DNA of 64,000 nt from the NCBI GenBank assembly GCA_963626555.1, contig CAVFXQ010000003.1, positions 1 through 64,000 on the forward strand, in the 5' to 3' direction. Below, in pieces: positions 44,301 through 52,378 of this stretch. The stretch's first letter is position 1. Each line of letters starts with the position of its first letter. The notes beneath the pieces are model-generated. The model did no database searches, was not told the origin of the DNA, and saw only the letters and a program-made list of their open reading frames with translations. A program made the position numbers and the translations under genes. The DNA comes from UBA1181 sp963626555 (GTDB lineage Bacteria > Bacteroidota > Bacteroidia > Bacteroidales > Paludibacteraceae).

Positions 44301-44330
44301 GGGAGTGTTCGGGAGGACACTCCCTTTTTT
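44301..44330 (+). terminator. Terminator of the ferredoxin gene
   Basis: GGGAGTGT/ACACTCCC with an 8-nt loop and a run of six T. Confidence 0.9.
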
Positions 44331-44348
44331 ATTATAGTCAAAACCTGT

Positions 44349-44356
44349 TATCTTTG
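44349..44356 (+). promoter_or_regulatory. -7 promoter box of the glycan/metallochaperone operon
   Basis: TATCTTTG, 33 nt upstream of the glycosyltransferase ATG, just after the ferredoxin terminator. Confidence 0.55.
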
Positions 44357-44389
44357 TAGGTGGATTTAATTGATGTTTAGAAGAATAAT

Positions 44390-45472
44390 ATGGTAGTAGC
44401 GTTCTCTTTAATGGTCCATAAAGCGGACGATGAGCGTGTCGCATATCAAGAGGCGAAGGCTTTGTGTGCGGAGGGCGATATTGTGCATATTTTTTCCTCC
44501 TATTCAATGCGAGATAAAAGCAGGTCGGATCGTTGTCAGTGGTTGCAAATGCACCTGGAGCAGAGTTCCCCTGATGTGATTATTTGCGACACTCCGATTT
44601 CTGTGATAGTGGCAAGAAAGGCGAAGAAAACGATAGAAAAGTTGGAGGGAAAGGTTGTAAAAGTGCTGTATGACATAACAGAATGGTATCCGTCAAAGAA
44701 AAACTTACGGAATTATGGTATGTTGAAGCGTTTTGTGCGTTTTTTCGCCTTGTCTTTTTTGTATCTTAAGGCGTCTTTTTTTGTGGATGCGTTTTTGTTT
44801 GGGGAATATTATAAAGCGTTGCCCTGTAAGATTTTGTTTCCTTGGAAAAAAAACATGATTTTGCCATATTATGCGACGATAGGGAATGTTAAAAGATATC
44901 CTGCAAAGATGTCTTTAAAAAAATCTTGTTCTTTTTATTATTCAGGGAATCTGACGGAGGAAAAAGGTTTTTTTAGAGTGCTGGAGGTGGTAAAAGCAGT
45001 GGCAGAAAAACGTCCGAATACGATTTTCCTGCTGAATGTTGTTTCATCAATGGAAATGGAGGTGGGGGCGGATATGCCTTCAAATCTGCGGATTTCTTAT
45101 CAAGGTTGGATGCCTTTTGAAGCATTCTGCGAGACAATGGGGGCGAATGATTTGTATTTTGATTTGCGAGATGATGACATAGAGAACACACATTGTCTTC
45201 CTATCAAGATGTTCTATTATATGGCGGTGGGACGGCCGATGATATATTCCGATTTGAAAGCAATTCGACAAGGAGTCCATGAATTTGAAGAGATGGGGGT
45301 TGCTGTGAAGCCGACGGAAATAGAGATGTCTGTAGATGCTGCTTTGCGTTATATTGACGACGAAGATCTCTATCAAAAGCACTGCCGAAATGCATTGCGG
45401 TTGTCTGATGAAAAATATAATTGGGAACGAATAGCAGAGTCGTTTGTGAAATTCATTCATTATGGCATTTGA
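44390..45472 (+). CDS. GT4-like glycosyltransferase
   Basis: A 360-aa two-Rossmann (GT-B) protein. The C-terminal half shows FYYSGNLTEEKGFFRVLEVV (about 182-201) and HCLPIKMFYYMAVGRPMIYSD (about 265-285), the family 4 donor-binding signature with the E of EX7E replaced within this region. The N-terminal half is divergent and recognises an unknown acceptor. First gene of an operon: its last 11 nt overlap the flippase gene. The pair could build or move a surface glycan. Confidence 0.82.
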   Translation: MVVAFSLMVHKADDERVAYQEAKALCAEGDIVHIFSSYSMRDKSRSDRCQWLQMHLEQSSPDVIICDTPISVIVARKAKKTIEKLEGKVVKVLYDITEWYPSKKNLRNYGMLKRFVRFFALSFLYLKASFFVDAFLFGEYYKALPCKILFPWKKNMILPYYATIGNVKRYPAKMSLKKSCSFYYSGNLTEEKGFFRVLEVVKAVAEKRPNTIFLLNVVSSMEMEVGADMPSNLRISYQGWMPFEAFCETMGANDLYFDLRDDDIENTHCLPIKMFYYMAVGRPMIYSDLKAIRQGVHEFEEMGVAVKPTEIEMSVDAALRYIDDEDLYQKHCRNALRLSDEKYNWERIAESFVKFIHYGI

Positions 45473-46676
45473 CTTGAGGAAAAACATAGTGATAACAGTG
45501 TTGGGAAAGAGTGCTATACTCTTATCAAATTTCCTGGTCGTTGTGCTAACCGCTCAATTGTGGGGGGCAGAAGGTAGGGGGAACGTGGCTATGTTTATGG
45601 CGGATATAGGTTTGTTAGCCATTGTCTCCAATGTGTTTACGGGTAGCAGTGTTTCTTATTATTTGAGTAAAGTGGCGGAAAAGAGGCTCTTTCTGATGGC
45701 TTTGTTGTGGGTTTCTATTCTGTCGTTGTTTGGAGCTGTTCTTTTCCACCTGTTCGAGCAAGAAAATCTTTCCCTGCTGTTTTTCGTAATATCCTTTGTG
45801 TTAGGCGTTTATACGTTTTATAATTCTGTTTATATAGGAAACCAACGCATAGGTCTTTATAATGCATTGACAGTTTTACAGCCTGTGCTTGCTTTGGTCT
45901 TTATGTTGTTGATTTATTGGACGGTGGATGATAGTTGTAGAGCCTATTTTATAGGATACGCATTGTCAACTTCTATTTTGACGATCTATAGTTTCATTAA
46001 AGAGAATGGGAAGAAACAATGGGAGAAATTTACAAAAGAAGAGTTTCTTCAATCTTTCAAGTTTGGATTTCAAACGCAATTGAGCGATTTTCTCCAATTT
46101 TTTAATGCAAGGTTAAGTTATTATTTTTTAGCCTATTACGTTGGCAATGCAAGTGTGGGTGTCTTTTCTATATGTGTTTCGTTGTCTGAAGCGATGCTTG
46201 TGGTAGGAAGAAGCATTTCAATGGTGCAGTATTCTCGTTTGTTGGAGCAAAATACAGATAAAGGGGAGGCGAGGAAGGGTACGAATCAGGTGTTGAAACT
46301 CTGTTTCTTCGTTACATTGGGTATTTTGGTGGTGGTGAGTTGCTTGCCTTCGCAGTTGTATGTTTGGGTCTTTGGACCAGAATTTGAGTCGGTCAAAATG
46401 CTGCTCTTGTTCCTGTCTCCAGGAATTCTAATGGGCAGTTTAGCAGACATTATTGGACACTATTTTTCGGCGATGGGTCAGTTGCGTGTTTTGGTGGTGA
46501 AATCTCTTGTTGGTGTTTTTGTAACAGCCGCTTTATCTATGATAATTATTTCAAAATGGCAGATTGAGGGGGCTGTGATAGTAAATTTAACCGCAAATGT
46601 TGTAACTTCGTTGGTGCTTTTCTTATCCTATAGAAAAGACAATTTTGAAAATATAAAACTATGGCAAAGCAAGTAG
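45462..46676 (+). CDS. Wzx/MATE-like polysaccharide flippase
   Basis: A 404-aa polytopic membrane protein of the polysaccharide-export (Wzx, RfbX) group with about 12 predicted helices. The start MAFDLRKNIVITVLGKSAIL and the segment AQLWGAEGRGNVAMF resemble Wzx proteins that move lipid-linked oligosaccharides to the periplasm. It overlaps the upstream glycosyltransferase by 11 nt and the downstream COG0523 gene by 16 nt, so all three are translated from one message. Confidence 0.85.
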   Translation: MAFDLRKNIVITVLGKSAILLSNFLVVVLTAQLWGAEGRGNVAMFMADIGLLAIVSNVFTGSSVSYYLSKVAEKRLFLMALLWVSILSLFGAVLFHLFEQENLSLLFFVISFVLGVYTFYNSVYIGNQRIGLYNALTVLQPVLALVFMLLIYWTVDDSCRAYFIGYALSTSILTIYSFIKENGKKQWEKFTKEEFLQSFKFGFQTQLSDFLQFFNARLSYYFLAYYVGNASVGVFSICVSLSEAMLVVGRSISMVQYSRLLEQNTDKGEARKGTNQVLKLCFFVTLGILVVVSCLPSQLYVWVFGPEFESVKMLLLFLSPGILMGSLADIIGHYFSAMGQLRVLVVKSLVGVFVTAALSMIIISKWQIEGAVIVNLTANVVTSLVLFLSYRKDNFENIKLWQSK

Positions 46677-47935
46677 TACCTATTACCCTGTTGACGGGTT
46701 ATTTGGGTAGCGGAAAGACTACCTTGGTAAACCACATTCTTTCTAACAAGAAAGGGTTGAAGATTGCGGTTATTGTGAACGATATTGGTGAGGTGAATAT
46801 TGATGCCTCCTTGATTCAGAAAGGGGGAGTGGTAACACAGAAAGATGAAAGTTTGGTTGCTCTTCAGAATGGTTGTATCTGCTGTACTTTAAAAACGGAT
46901 TTGATTAAGCAAATCACGGATATCACGGAGACGAATAAGTTTGACTATATTGTAATCGAGGCAAGCGGAATCTGTGAGCCTTTCCCTATCGCCAATACAA
47001 TCGTTTCTATCTCTAACATGGCGCGCAAGTATCATTTGCCTGATATTTGCCGTTTGGATTGTGTCGCAACGGTGGTTGATGCGTTGAGAATCTCTAAAGA
47101 GTTTTCTAACGGTTCTGACTTGACTAAGGAGGTGGATGAAGAGGATATCGCTAATCTGGTAATCCAACAGATTGAGTTCTGTGATGTGATTATCTTGAAT
47201 AAGGTGAGCGAGGTGAGCGCAGATGAACTCAACGCTGTGAAGGCAGTTGTGAAGAAATTGCAGCCACATGCCGAGATTATCGAGGCCGACTATGCAAAGG
47301 TTGACTTGGATAAAATAATTGATTGCCACCGCTTTGATATGGATAAAATCTCCGTTTCTGCAGGTTGGATCGAAGAAATTGAGAAAGACGCTGAACGCAG
47401 AGATGAGGACGATGATGACGAACACGACCACGAGCATCACCACCATCACCATGATGACGATGATGAGCATGATCACGAACATCATCACCACGACGATGAC
47501 GACGATGACCATGACGAGCATGAACACCACCATCACCACCACCACCACGACCATGAAGGCGAGGGTGAAGTAGAAGAATATGGTATCGGCACATTCGTCT
47601 ACTATCGTCGTAAACCAATGAGTTTGAACGCATTCGACCATTTTGTTTATCAACAATGGCCAAAGACCATTATTCGTGCGAAGGGACTCACCTACTTTAA
47701 GGGCAATGAGGATATGTCATTTCTGTTCGAACAGGCTGGTACGCAAAAGACCCTCCAAGAGGCGGGTCAGTGGATTGTGACTGCTCCGAAAGAAGAACGT
47801 GAGGCAATGCTCCGCCAAAGTCCAGAGTTGCAAAAAGACTGGGACGAAAAGTATGGCGACAGAATGGTTAAGATTGTCTTCATTGGAAAGAATATGGACA
47901 AAAAAGCTATTTGCGAGGCTTTGGATAAGGTGTAA
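46661..47935 (+). CDS. COG0523 (G3E) GTPase metallochaperone with His/Asp-rich loop
   Basis: A 424-aa G3E-family GTPase thought to insert or allocate metal ions (zinc, cobalt or iron). Walker A is GYLGSGKT (13-20), the signature metal-binding CICC lies at residues 72-75, and the guanine specificity motif is LNKVSEV (about 182-188). A long linker (about 243-305) is almost entirely His, Asp and Glu, with HHHHHH and HDHEHHH clusters, and must bind several metal ions. The CobW C-terminal domain follows (FVYYRRKPMSLNAF). Its ATG sits inside the flippase gene. Metal identity is not known. Confidence 0.94.
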   Translation: MAKQVVPITLLTGYLGSGKTTLVNHILSNKKGLKIAVIVNDIGEVNIDASLIQKGGVVTQKDESLVALQNGCICCTLKTDLIKQITDITETNKFDYIVIEASGICEPFPIANTIVSISNMARKYHLPDICRLDCVATVVDALRISKEFSNGSDLTKEVDEEDIANLVIQQIEFCDVIILNKVSEVSADELNAVKAVVKKLQPHAEIIEADYAKVDLDKIIDCHRFDMDKISVSAGWIEEIEKDAERRDEDDDDEHDHEHHHHHHDDDDEHDHEHHHHDDDDDDHDEHEHHHHHHHHDHEGEGEVEEYGIGTFVYYRRKPMSLNAFDHFVYQQWPKTIIRAKGLTYFKGNEDMSFLFEQAGTQKTLQEAGQWIVTAPKEEREAMLRQSPELQKDWDEKYGDRMVKIVFIGKNMDKKAICEALDKV

Positions 47936-47965
47936 TTTGTGTTTCATTGATATTATGATAAAAAA

Positions 47966-47996
47966 ACGCAAGGCCATTTTGGGTCTTGCGTTTTTT
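47966..47996 (+). terminator. Terminator of the COG0523 operon
   Basis: ACGCAAGGCC/GGTCTTGCGT (10 bp, one G-U) with a 6-nt loop, then six T. Confidence 0.9.
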
Positions 47997-48031
47997 ATTC
48001 TGCTTGTTTTTTTCAACTTCCTATTTTGGTG

Positions 48032-48039
48032 TAATTTTG
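48032..48039 (+). promoter_or_regulatory. -7 promoter box of the MATE gene
   Basis: TAATTTTG, 27 nt before the chosen ATG at 48067. Confidence 0.5.
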
Positions 48040-48066
48040 CATCGTTTCTGAGGACACTTGAAAAAC

Positions 48067-49440
48067 ATGGAAGGAAAGCATACTTCTCATCTTGATATGC
48101 TTAACGGTCCGATTGCCGTTAAACTGATTTGGTTTGCGTTGCCCGTCGCTGGTGCAGCTCTGTTGCAACAATTGTTGAATTCTGCGGATGTTGCCGTCGT
48201 GGGCAGATTTTCAAGCAATCTGGCACTTGCTGCGGTGGGTGCGAATGCCTTCGTTATCAACTTGATGATCAATCTATTTGTGGGTTTGTCTGTCGGTGCG
48301 AATGTGGTGATCGCTCGCTTGATTGGTGAACAGGACGCTGAGGGCGTATCGCATGCGGTGCATACTTCGGTGGCAATTTCGCTGATCAGTGGCGTGTTGC
48401 TTACGTTTATCGGTTGGTTTGGTGCGGAGACGATTTTGTCGTGGCTCTCGACTCCACGGGAGATTATGGACTTGGCAGTGCTGTATCTCAGGATCTATTT
48501 CTTGGGTATGCCGTTTATTATGCTGATGAACTTTTGTGCGGCGATTTTACGCAGCAAGGGAGACACGAAAAGACCTTTGTTGGTGATGGTGGTGAGCGGT
48601 ATTGTCAATGTCTTATTGAACCTTTTTTTCGTGTTGCGTTGCGGTATGAGTGTGGAGGGCGTGGCTATTGCGACATTGATTTCTTCTGTAATTAGTTCGG
48701 TGTGGCTCTTGGTGTTGTTGATGAGGGAACACGGCATGATTCAGGTGCGTTTGCGAGAGGTGAAAGTCTATCGTGATTCGTTGGTTAAGATTGCCATTAT
48801 TGGTGTGCCTGCTGGAATTCAGGGAATGCTCTTCAACTTCTCTAATGTGGTGATACAGGGCGGAATAAACACGTTGGGTGCGAATGCGATTGCTGCTAAT
48901 ACTGCTTCTCTCAACTATGATTATTTCTGCTATTTCATTGCGAATGCTTTTGCTCAGGCGGGAACTTCCTTCTTGAGTCAGAACTATGGAGCCAAGAATT
49001 ACCACCGTTGTAAGAAGGTGATTCGAGATACGATTTTGTTGGGATTTATATTAACTTTTATACCAAGTATTATAATTACTTTGCTTGCAGAACCTGCATG
49101 TAGGGTTTTCACGTCGGATGCTGAGGTGATTCGTTTGGCAGTTGAGCGTACGATTGTGGTGATGTGCATCTATTCTGTGCATTCGTTCAACGAGACGCTC
49201 TCGGGACTGCTCCGTGCCTTGGGCTACTCGTTTACACCGACGTTGATTTGCATTGTCTTTATTTGTGGCGTGCGACTGTTATGGATCTACTTCGTGTTCC
49301 CTTCTAATCCGTCGCTCGGATTTCTATCGTGTTGTTACCCAATCAGTTGGGTGGTGAACGCTACCATCTTGGCAATTTCGTTCTTCTTCATTCAGCGGAG
49401 ATTGTTAAATGTAAATCCTTTTAGTCTAAAGGTTGAGTAA
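48067..49440 (+). CDS. MATE-family efflux transporter
   Basis: A 457-aa, 12-helix inner-membrane exporter of the NorM/DinF superfamily, likely sodium or proton coupled. The N-terminal LNGPIAVKLIWFALPVAGAALLQQLLN and the repeated ATLISSVISSV...AGIQGMLFNFSN halves fit the MATE two-fold repeat. I start at the ATG; a TTG three codons upstream would leave almost no leader behind the -7 box. Substrates cannot be inferred. Confidence 0.93.
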   Translation: MEGKHTSHLDMLNGPIAVKLIWFALPVAGAALLQQLLNSADVAVVGRFSSNLALAAVGANAFVINLMINLFVGLSVGANVVIARLIGEQDAEGVSHAVHTSVAISLISGVLLTFIGWFGAETILSWLSTPREIMDLAVLYLRIYFLGMPFIMLMNFCAAILRSKGDTKRPLLVMVVSGIVNVLLNLFFVLRCGMSVEGVAIATLISSVISSVWLLVLLMREHGMIQVRLREVKVYRDSLVKIAIIGVPAGIQGMLFNFSNVVIQGGINTLGANAIAANTASLNYDYFCYFIANAFAQAGTSFLSQNYGAKNYHRCKKVIRDTILLGFILTFIPSIIITLLAEPACRVFTSDAEVIRLAVERTIVVMCIYSVHSFNETLSGLLRALGYSFTPTLICIVFICGVRLLWIYFVFPSNPSLGFLSCCYPISWVVNATILAISFFFIQRRLLNVNPFSLKVE

Positions 49441-49448
49441 GAACTCAA

Positions 49449-49481
49449 ATAAAACCTCATGTCTAAAAGGATTGTATGAGG
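49449..49481 (-). terminator. Weak terminator of the nitroreductase gene
   Basis: CCTCAT/ATGAGG with a 15-nt loop, on the minus strand followed by TTTTATTT. Confidence 0.4.
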
Positions 49482-49494
49482 GGGATTCTATGAT

Positions 49495-50235
49495 TTAGAA
49501 TCCGAAAGACTCTTTGATATATTCCCAGTAGATTTTTGAGAAATAATCGCCGTCTTTCTTCGTGTACCGAATGTCGGTGAAGATTTGTGCGAGGGTCTCT
49601 TTTTGATTGATTTCTACAAATTTCTTGTTGACTGCCAATTCTTCTTTTGGCGTGTAAATACGGTTGATGTCTGCCTCTGTGTAATCTTTGTATGTCTCGT
49701 TATGTATGAAGCCTTCTACGGCGATGCGGTCGGATTGCTCTGGTGTTTCATCGGGGAAGCCCACAGTGATGGTGGTGATGGGAACGACGAATTTAGGCAG
49801 ATTGAGTGTTTTGCTGATTTGTGGCGCATTATAGGTGGTTGTGCCTAAGAAACATAGTCCTAAGCCTTCTTCTTCGGCGAGTGTGGCGAAATTTTGCGCC
49901 AAAAGCATCGTGTCGATGGCTCCTGTCATGAAGGATTGAAAATTGTCGTAGCCAGGCACTGCTTTTCTTTGCTCGCACCATTTGTTGAAGCGGTTGTAGT
50001 CTGCACAGAAGGTCAACACGATGGGAGCGTTGGTAACCTGTGGTTGGTTAAAATGTGCTGGAGCCAATTCTGCTTTCTTTGTAGCATCCTTAGTTATGAT
50101 GACGCTGTAGAGTTGCATATTGCCTGTGGTTGAGGCTCGGGCCGCAGTCTCTAATAACGTATTGATAAGAGATAAGGGAACATCAGTTTGTTTGTATTTA
50201 CGGATAGTACGGCGATTTTTGATGGATGAAATCAT
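49495..50235 (-). CDS. Nitroreductase-family flavoprotein
   Basis: A 246-aa FMN-dependent oxidoreductase. The N-terminal FMN-binding segment is NRRTIRKYKQTDVP (7-20), then ARASTTGNMQLYSVI (about 34-48), a middle SFMTGAIDTMLLAQN, and the GLGLCFLGTTTYN region (about 125-137). It ends with an aromatic C-terminal extension (YWEYIKESFGF). Enzymes of this length reduce nitroaromatics or flavins with NAD(P)H; the real substrate is unknown. Confidence 0.9.
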   Translation of the reverse strand: MISSIKNRRTIRKYKQTDVPLSLINTLLETAARASTTGNMQLYSVIITKDATKKAELAPAHFNQPQVTNAPIVLTFCADYNRFNKWCEQRKAVPGYDNFQSFMTGAIDTMLLAQNFATLAEEEGLGLCFLGTTTYNAPQISKTLNLPKFVVPITTITVGFPDETPEQSDRIAVEGFIHNETYKDYTEADINRIYTPKEELAVNKKFVEINQKETLAQIFTDIRYTKKDGDYFSKIYWEYIKESFGF

Positions 50236-50267
50236 ATCTGTTGAATTTTATTTATTCGTATCTTGAT

Positions 50268-52268
50268 TTATTCTAATCCCTTCTTTAGGTAAGTGATGAA
50301 TTTAGAAATGTCTTCGGAGAAGGCATACGAGTGGTTCCGCGGTTTTCCTTCTTTGTCAATGATGACGTAGAAAGGTTGTGCGTTTGCACCGAATTTGTGG
50401 CGTTGAAGGTAACTCCATTTTTCGCCTGCTGTTTTGAGTATAAGTGTTTTCCCATTCTCTTCTACGGTCATAGGTTCTGGTAGTTCCGTTCTGTCATCGA
50501 CGAAGAGGGAAACGAGGATATAGTCGTCTTTGATGAGGTTTTTCACTTGAGGGTCGTTCCAAACGGTGGCTTCCATCTTGCGGCAGTTTACACAACCATA
50601 GCCTGAGAAGTCTATTAGGATGGGTTTGTTAGTCTTTCGTGCGTGTTCAATGGCCTCATCATAGTCGTTGAAAGTGGCTTCTGTCTCGCTATAGAGGTTG
50701 AAGTCTTGCGTCCACATAGGTGGGGCGAAGGCACTAATGGCTTTGAGTGGCGCACCCCATAGACCTGGTATAAGGTAGAGGGCAAAGGCGAAAGTTGCTA
50801 AAGCACCAAAAAAACGAGGAACGGTGATGCTTGGTAAATCACCATCGCTTTCAAAGCGGATTTTGCCAAGGATGTAGAGTCCCGCAAAGATTGCGATGAC
50901 AATCCAAAGTACTAAGAAAACCTCTCTGTCTAAGATATGCCATCCGTATGCCAGATCTGCTACGGAGAGGAATTTGAGGGCGAAAGCCAACTCAAAGAAG
51001 CCCAATAGTACTTTCACGGTGTTCATCCAACTGCCAGAACGAGGTGCTTTTTTCATCATGTTTGGAAAGAGGGCAAAGAGGGTGAACGGTCCAGCCAAAG
51101 CGATGGCGAACCCCAACATACCCATGATGGGGGCGAGCATATTACCTTTTGTGGCGATATGTACCAAGAGTGTACCGACAATCGGACCAGTACAAGAAAA
51201 AGAGACGATGACGAGGGTAAATGCCATCATCAGAATGCTGAGTAATCCTTTTGTGTGGTCTGCTTTCTCTTCGGTGGCAGTGCTCCAAGAGGCAGGCAAC
51301 GAGATGTTGAATCCTCCAAAGAAAGAGATGGCAAAAGCCAACAGTAAAGCAAAAAGAAAAAGATTGAAAATAGCGTTGGTGGAGAGTGCATTGAGTGCGT
51401 CTGCGCCAAACAGAATGGTGAGCAACACACCCAAGCCTACATAGATGACGATGATGGAGAGTCCGTAGAGTAGGGCTGAGGATTTCCCTTTCCCATCTTT
51501 ACGATGTAGGAAGAAACTTACGGTCATAGGTATGATAGGCCATACACAAGGAGTGAGGATGGCAAGCAGACCTCCCAATAGTCCCATAAAGAATATAGTC
51601 CAGATATTGCCTCTCTCGGCATGGGTCTCCTCTCCGAAAGCCTGTAGTTCGTTGATTACGGAAGCCCAAGTGTCAGTTGCTGTGTTTGAATGTGTTGTTG
51701 TGGCTATTGTGGTGTCAGAATCTGTGTTTTCGGCTGTTTTATCTGTGTCGACGATAGGAAAAGAAAAGGGTGTAGTTGTGCTTTCTTTCTCTGTTGAGGC
51801 TGTGGTTGCGCTGTTGTTTTGCTGCTTCTTCTTTTCAAAATGGAATGGTTCTTTGGTGGGTGGAAGACAGTTGCTGTTGTCGCAAGCCATGTATTCAACA
51901 TACCCTTCTAAAAGGTATTTGTTACTGTCCTCTATATGGAATGTTTGTTGAAATGTCACTTCTTTTTCGAACCATCGTAGGTTCATTTGAAACATATCTT
52001 CAAACTTTTCCGTGGGTTTTTGTTGGCTTTGGGCTGAGCCGACGACAGTTAGATTGTCGTTTTTCTCAATGACAAATTGTGTGGAGACTGGTCCCCCATC
52101 TGGCAGGTTTTTATCATAGACGTGCCATCCTGCGTTGATGGTGGCTGTGAAGGTGACGACAAGATTGTCTTTGTTTTCATCGCAGGTTATCTTCCATTTC
52201 ACAGGTTCCACGATTTGGGCGCAGAGTGTGAGTGGAAGCATGAGGAGAAATAAAAAAGTGTTCTTCAT
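50268..52268 (-). CDS. dsbD: Thiol:disulfide interchange protein DsbD
   Basis: A 666-aa transmembrane reductant relay that brings electrons from cytoplasmic thioredoxin to the periplasm. I start at the ATG giving MKNTFLFLLML, which opens a signal peptide. The periplasmic alpha domain (about 20-165) has the reactive pair in YMACDNSNCLPP. Eight or more helices of the beta domain contain TPCVWPIIP and FSCTGPIVG. The gamma thioredoxin domain ends the protein with GYGCVNCRKME. A Ser/Thr-rich spacer (about 155-200) between alpha and beta is longer than in E. coli. Confidence 0.95.
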   Translation of the reverse strand: MKNTFLFLLMLPLTLCAQIVEPVKWKITCDENKDNLVVTFTATINAGWHVYDKNLPDGGPVSTQFVIEKNDNLTVVGSAQSQQKPTEKFEDMFQMNLRWFEKEVTFQQTFHIEDSNKYLLEGYVEYMACDNSNCLPPTKEPFHFEKKKQQNNSATTASTEKESTTTPFSFPIVDTDKTAENTDSDTTIATTTHSNTATDTWASVINELQAFGEETHAERGNIWTIFFMGLLGGLLAILTPCVWPIIPMTVSFFLHRKDGKGKSSALLYGLSIIVIYVGLGVLLTILFGADALNALSTNAIFNLFLFALLLAFAISFFGGFNISLPASWSTATEEKADHTKGLLSILMMAFTLVIVSFSCTGPIVGTLLVHIATKGNMLAPIMGMLGFAIALAGPFTLFALFPNMMKKAPRSGSWMNTVKVLLGFFELAFALKFLSVADLAYGWHILDREVFLVLWIVIAIFAGLYILGKIRFESDGDLPSITVPRFFGALATFAFALYLIPGLWGAPLKAISAFAPPMWTQDFNLYSETEATFNDYDEAIEHARKTNKPILIDFSGYGCVNCRKMEATVWNDPQVKNLIKDDYILVSLFVDDRTELPEPMTVEENGKTLILKTAGEKWSYLQRHKFGANAQPFYVIIDKEGKPRNHSYAFSEDISKFITYLKKGLE

Positions 52269-52318
52269 AGCGAATCGTTTTTGTTTACATAACGTTTCAC
52301 AAATATAGTAAATTGTGG

Positions 52319-52349
52319 CAAAAAAAAGGGAAGCCCGAATGGACTTCCC
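52319..52349 (-). terminator. Terminator of the GH5 gene
   Basis: On the minus strand GGGAAGTCC/GGGCTTCCC with a 4-nt loop, followed by at least eight T; 30 nt past the GH5 stop. Confidence 0.9.
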
Positions 52350-52378
52350 CCGTTGTATCAATAAAAGTTTAGAGAAAC

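Noticed and set aside
46889..47656. Long antisense frame rich in Val/Met over the COG0523 gene
   Set aside because: It is the mirror of His/Asp codon runs (CAC, GAC) in the real gene and has no start context.
50896..51444. 182-aa plus-strand frame inside dsbD
   Set aside because: Antisense to transmembrane segments; basic, low-complexity product.
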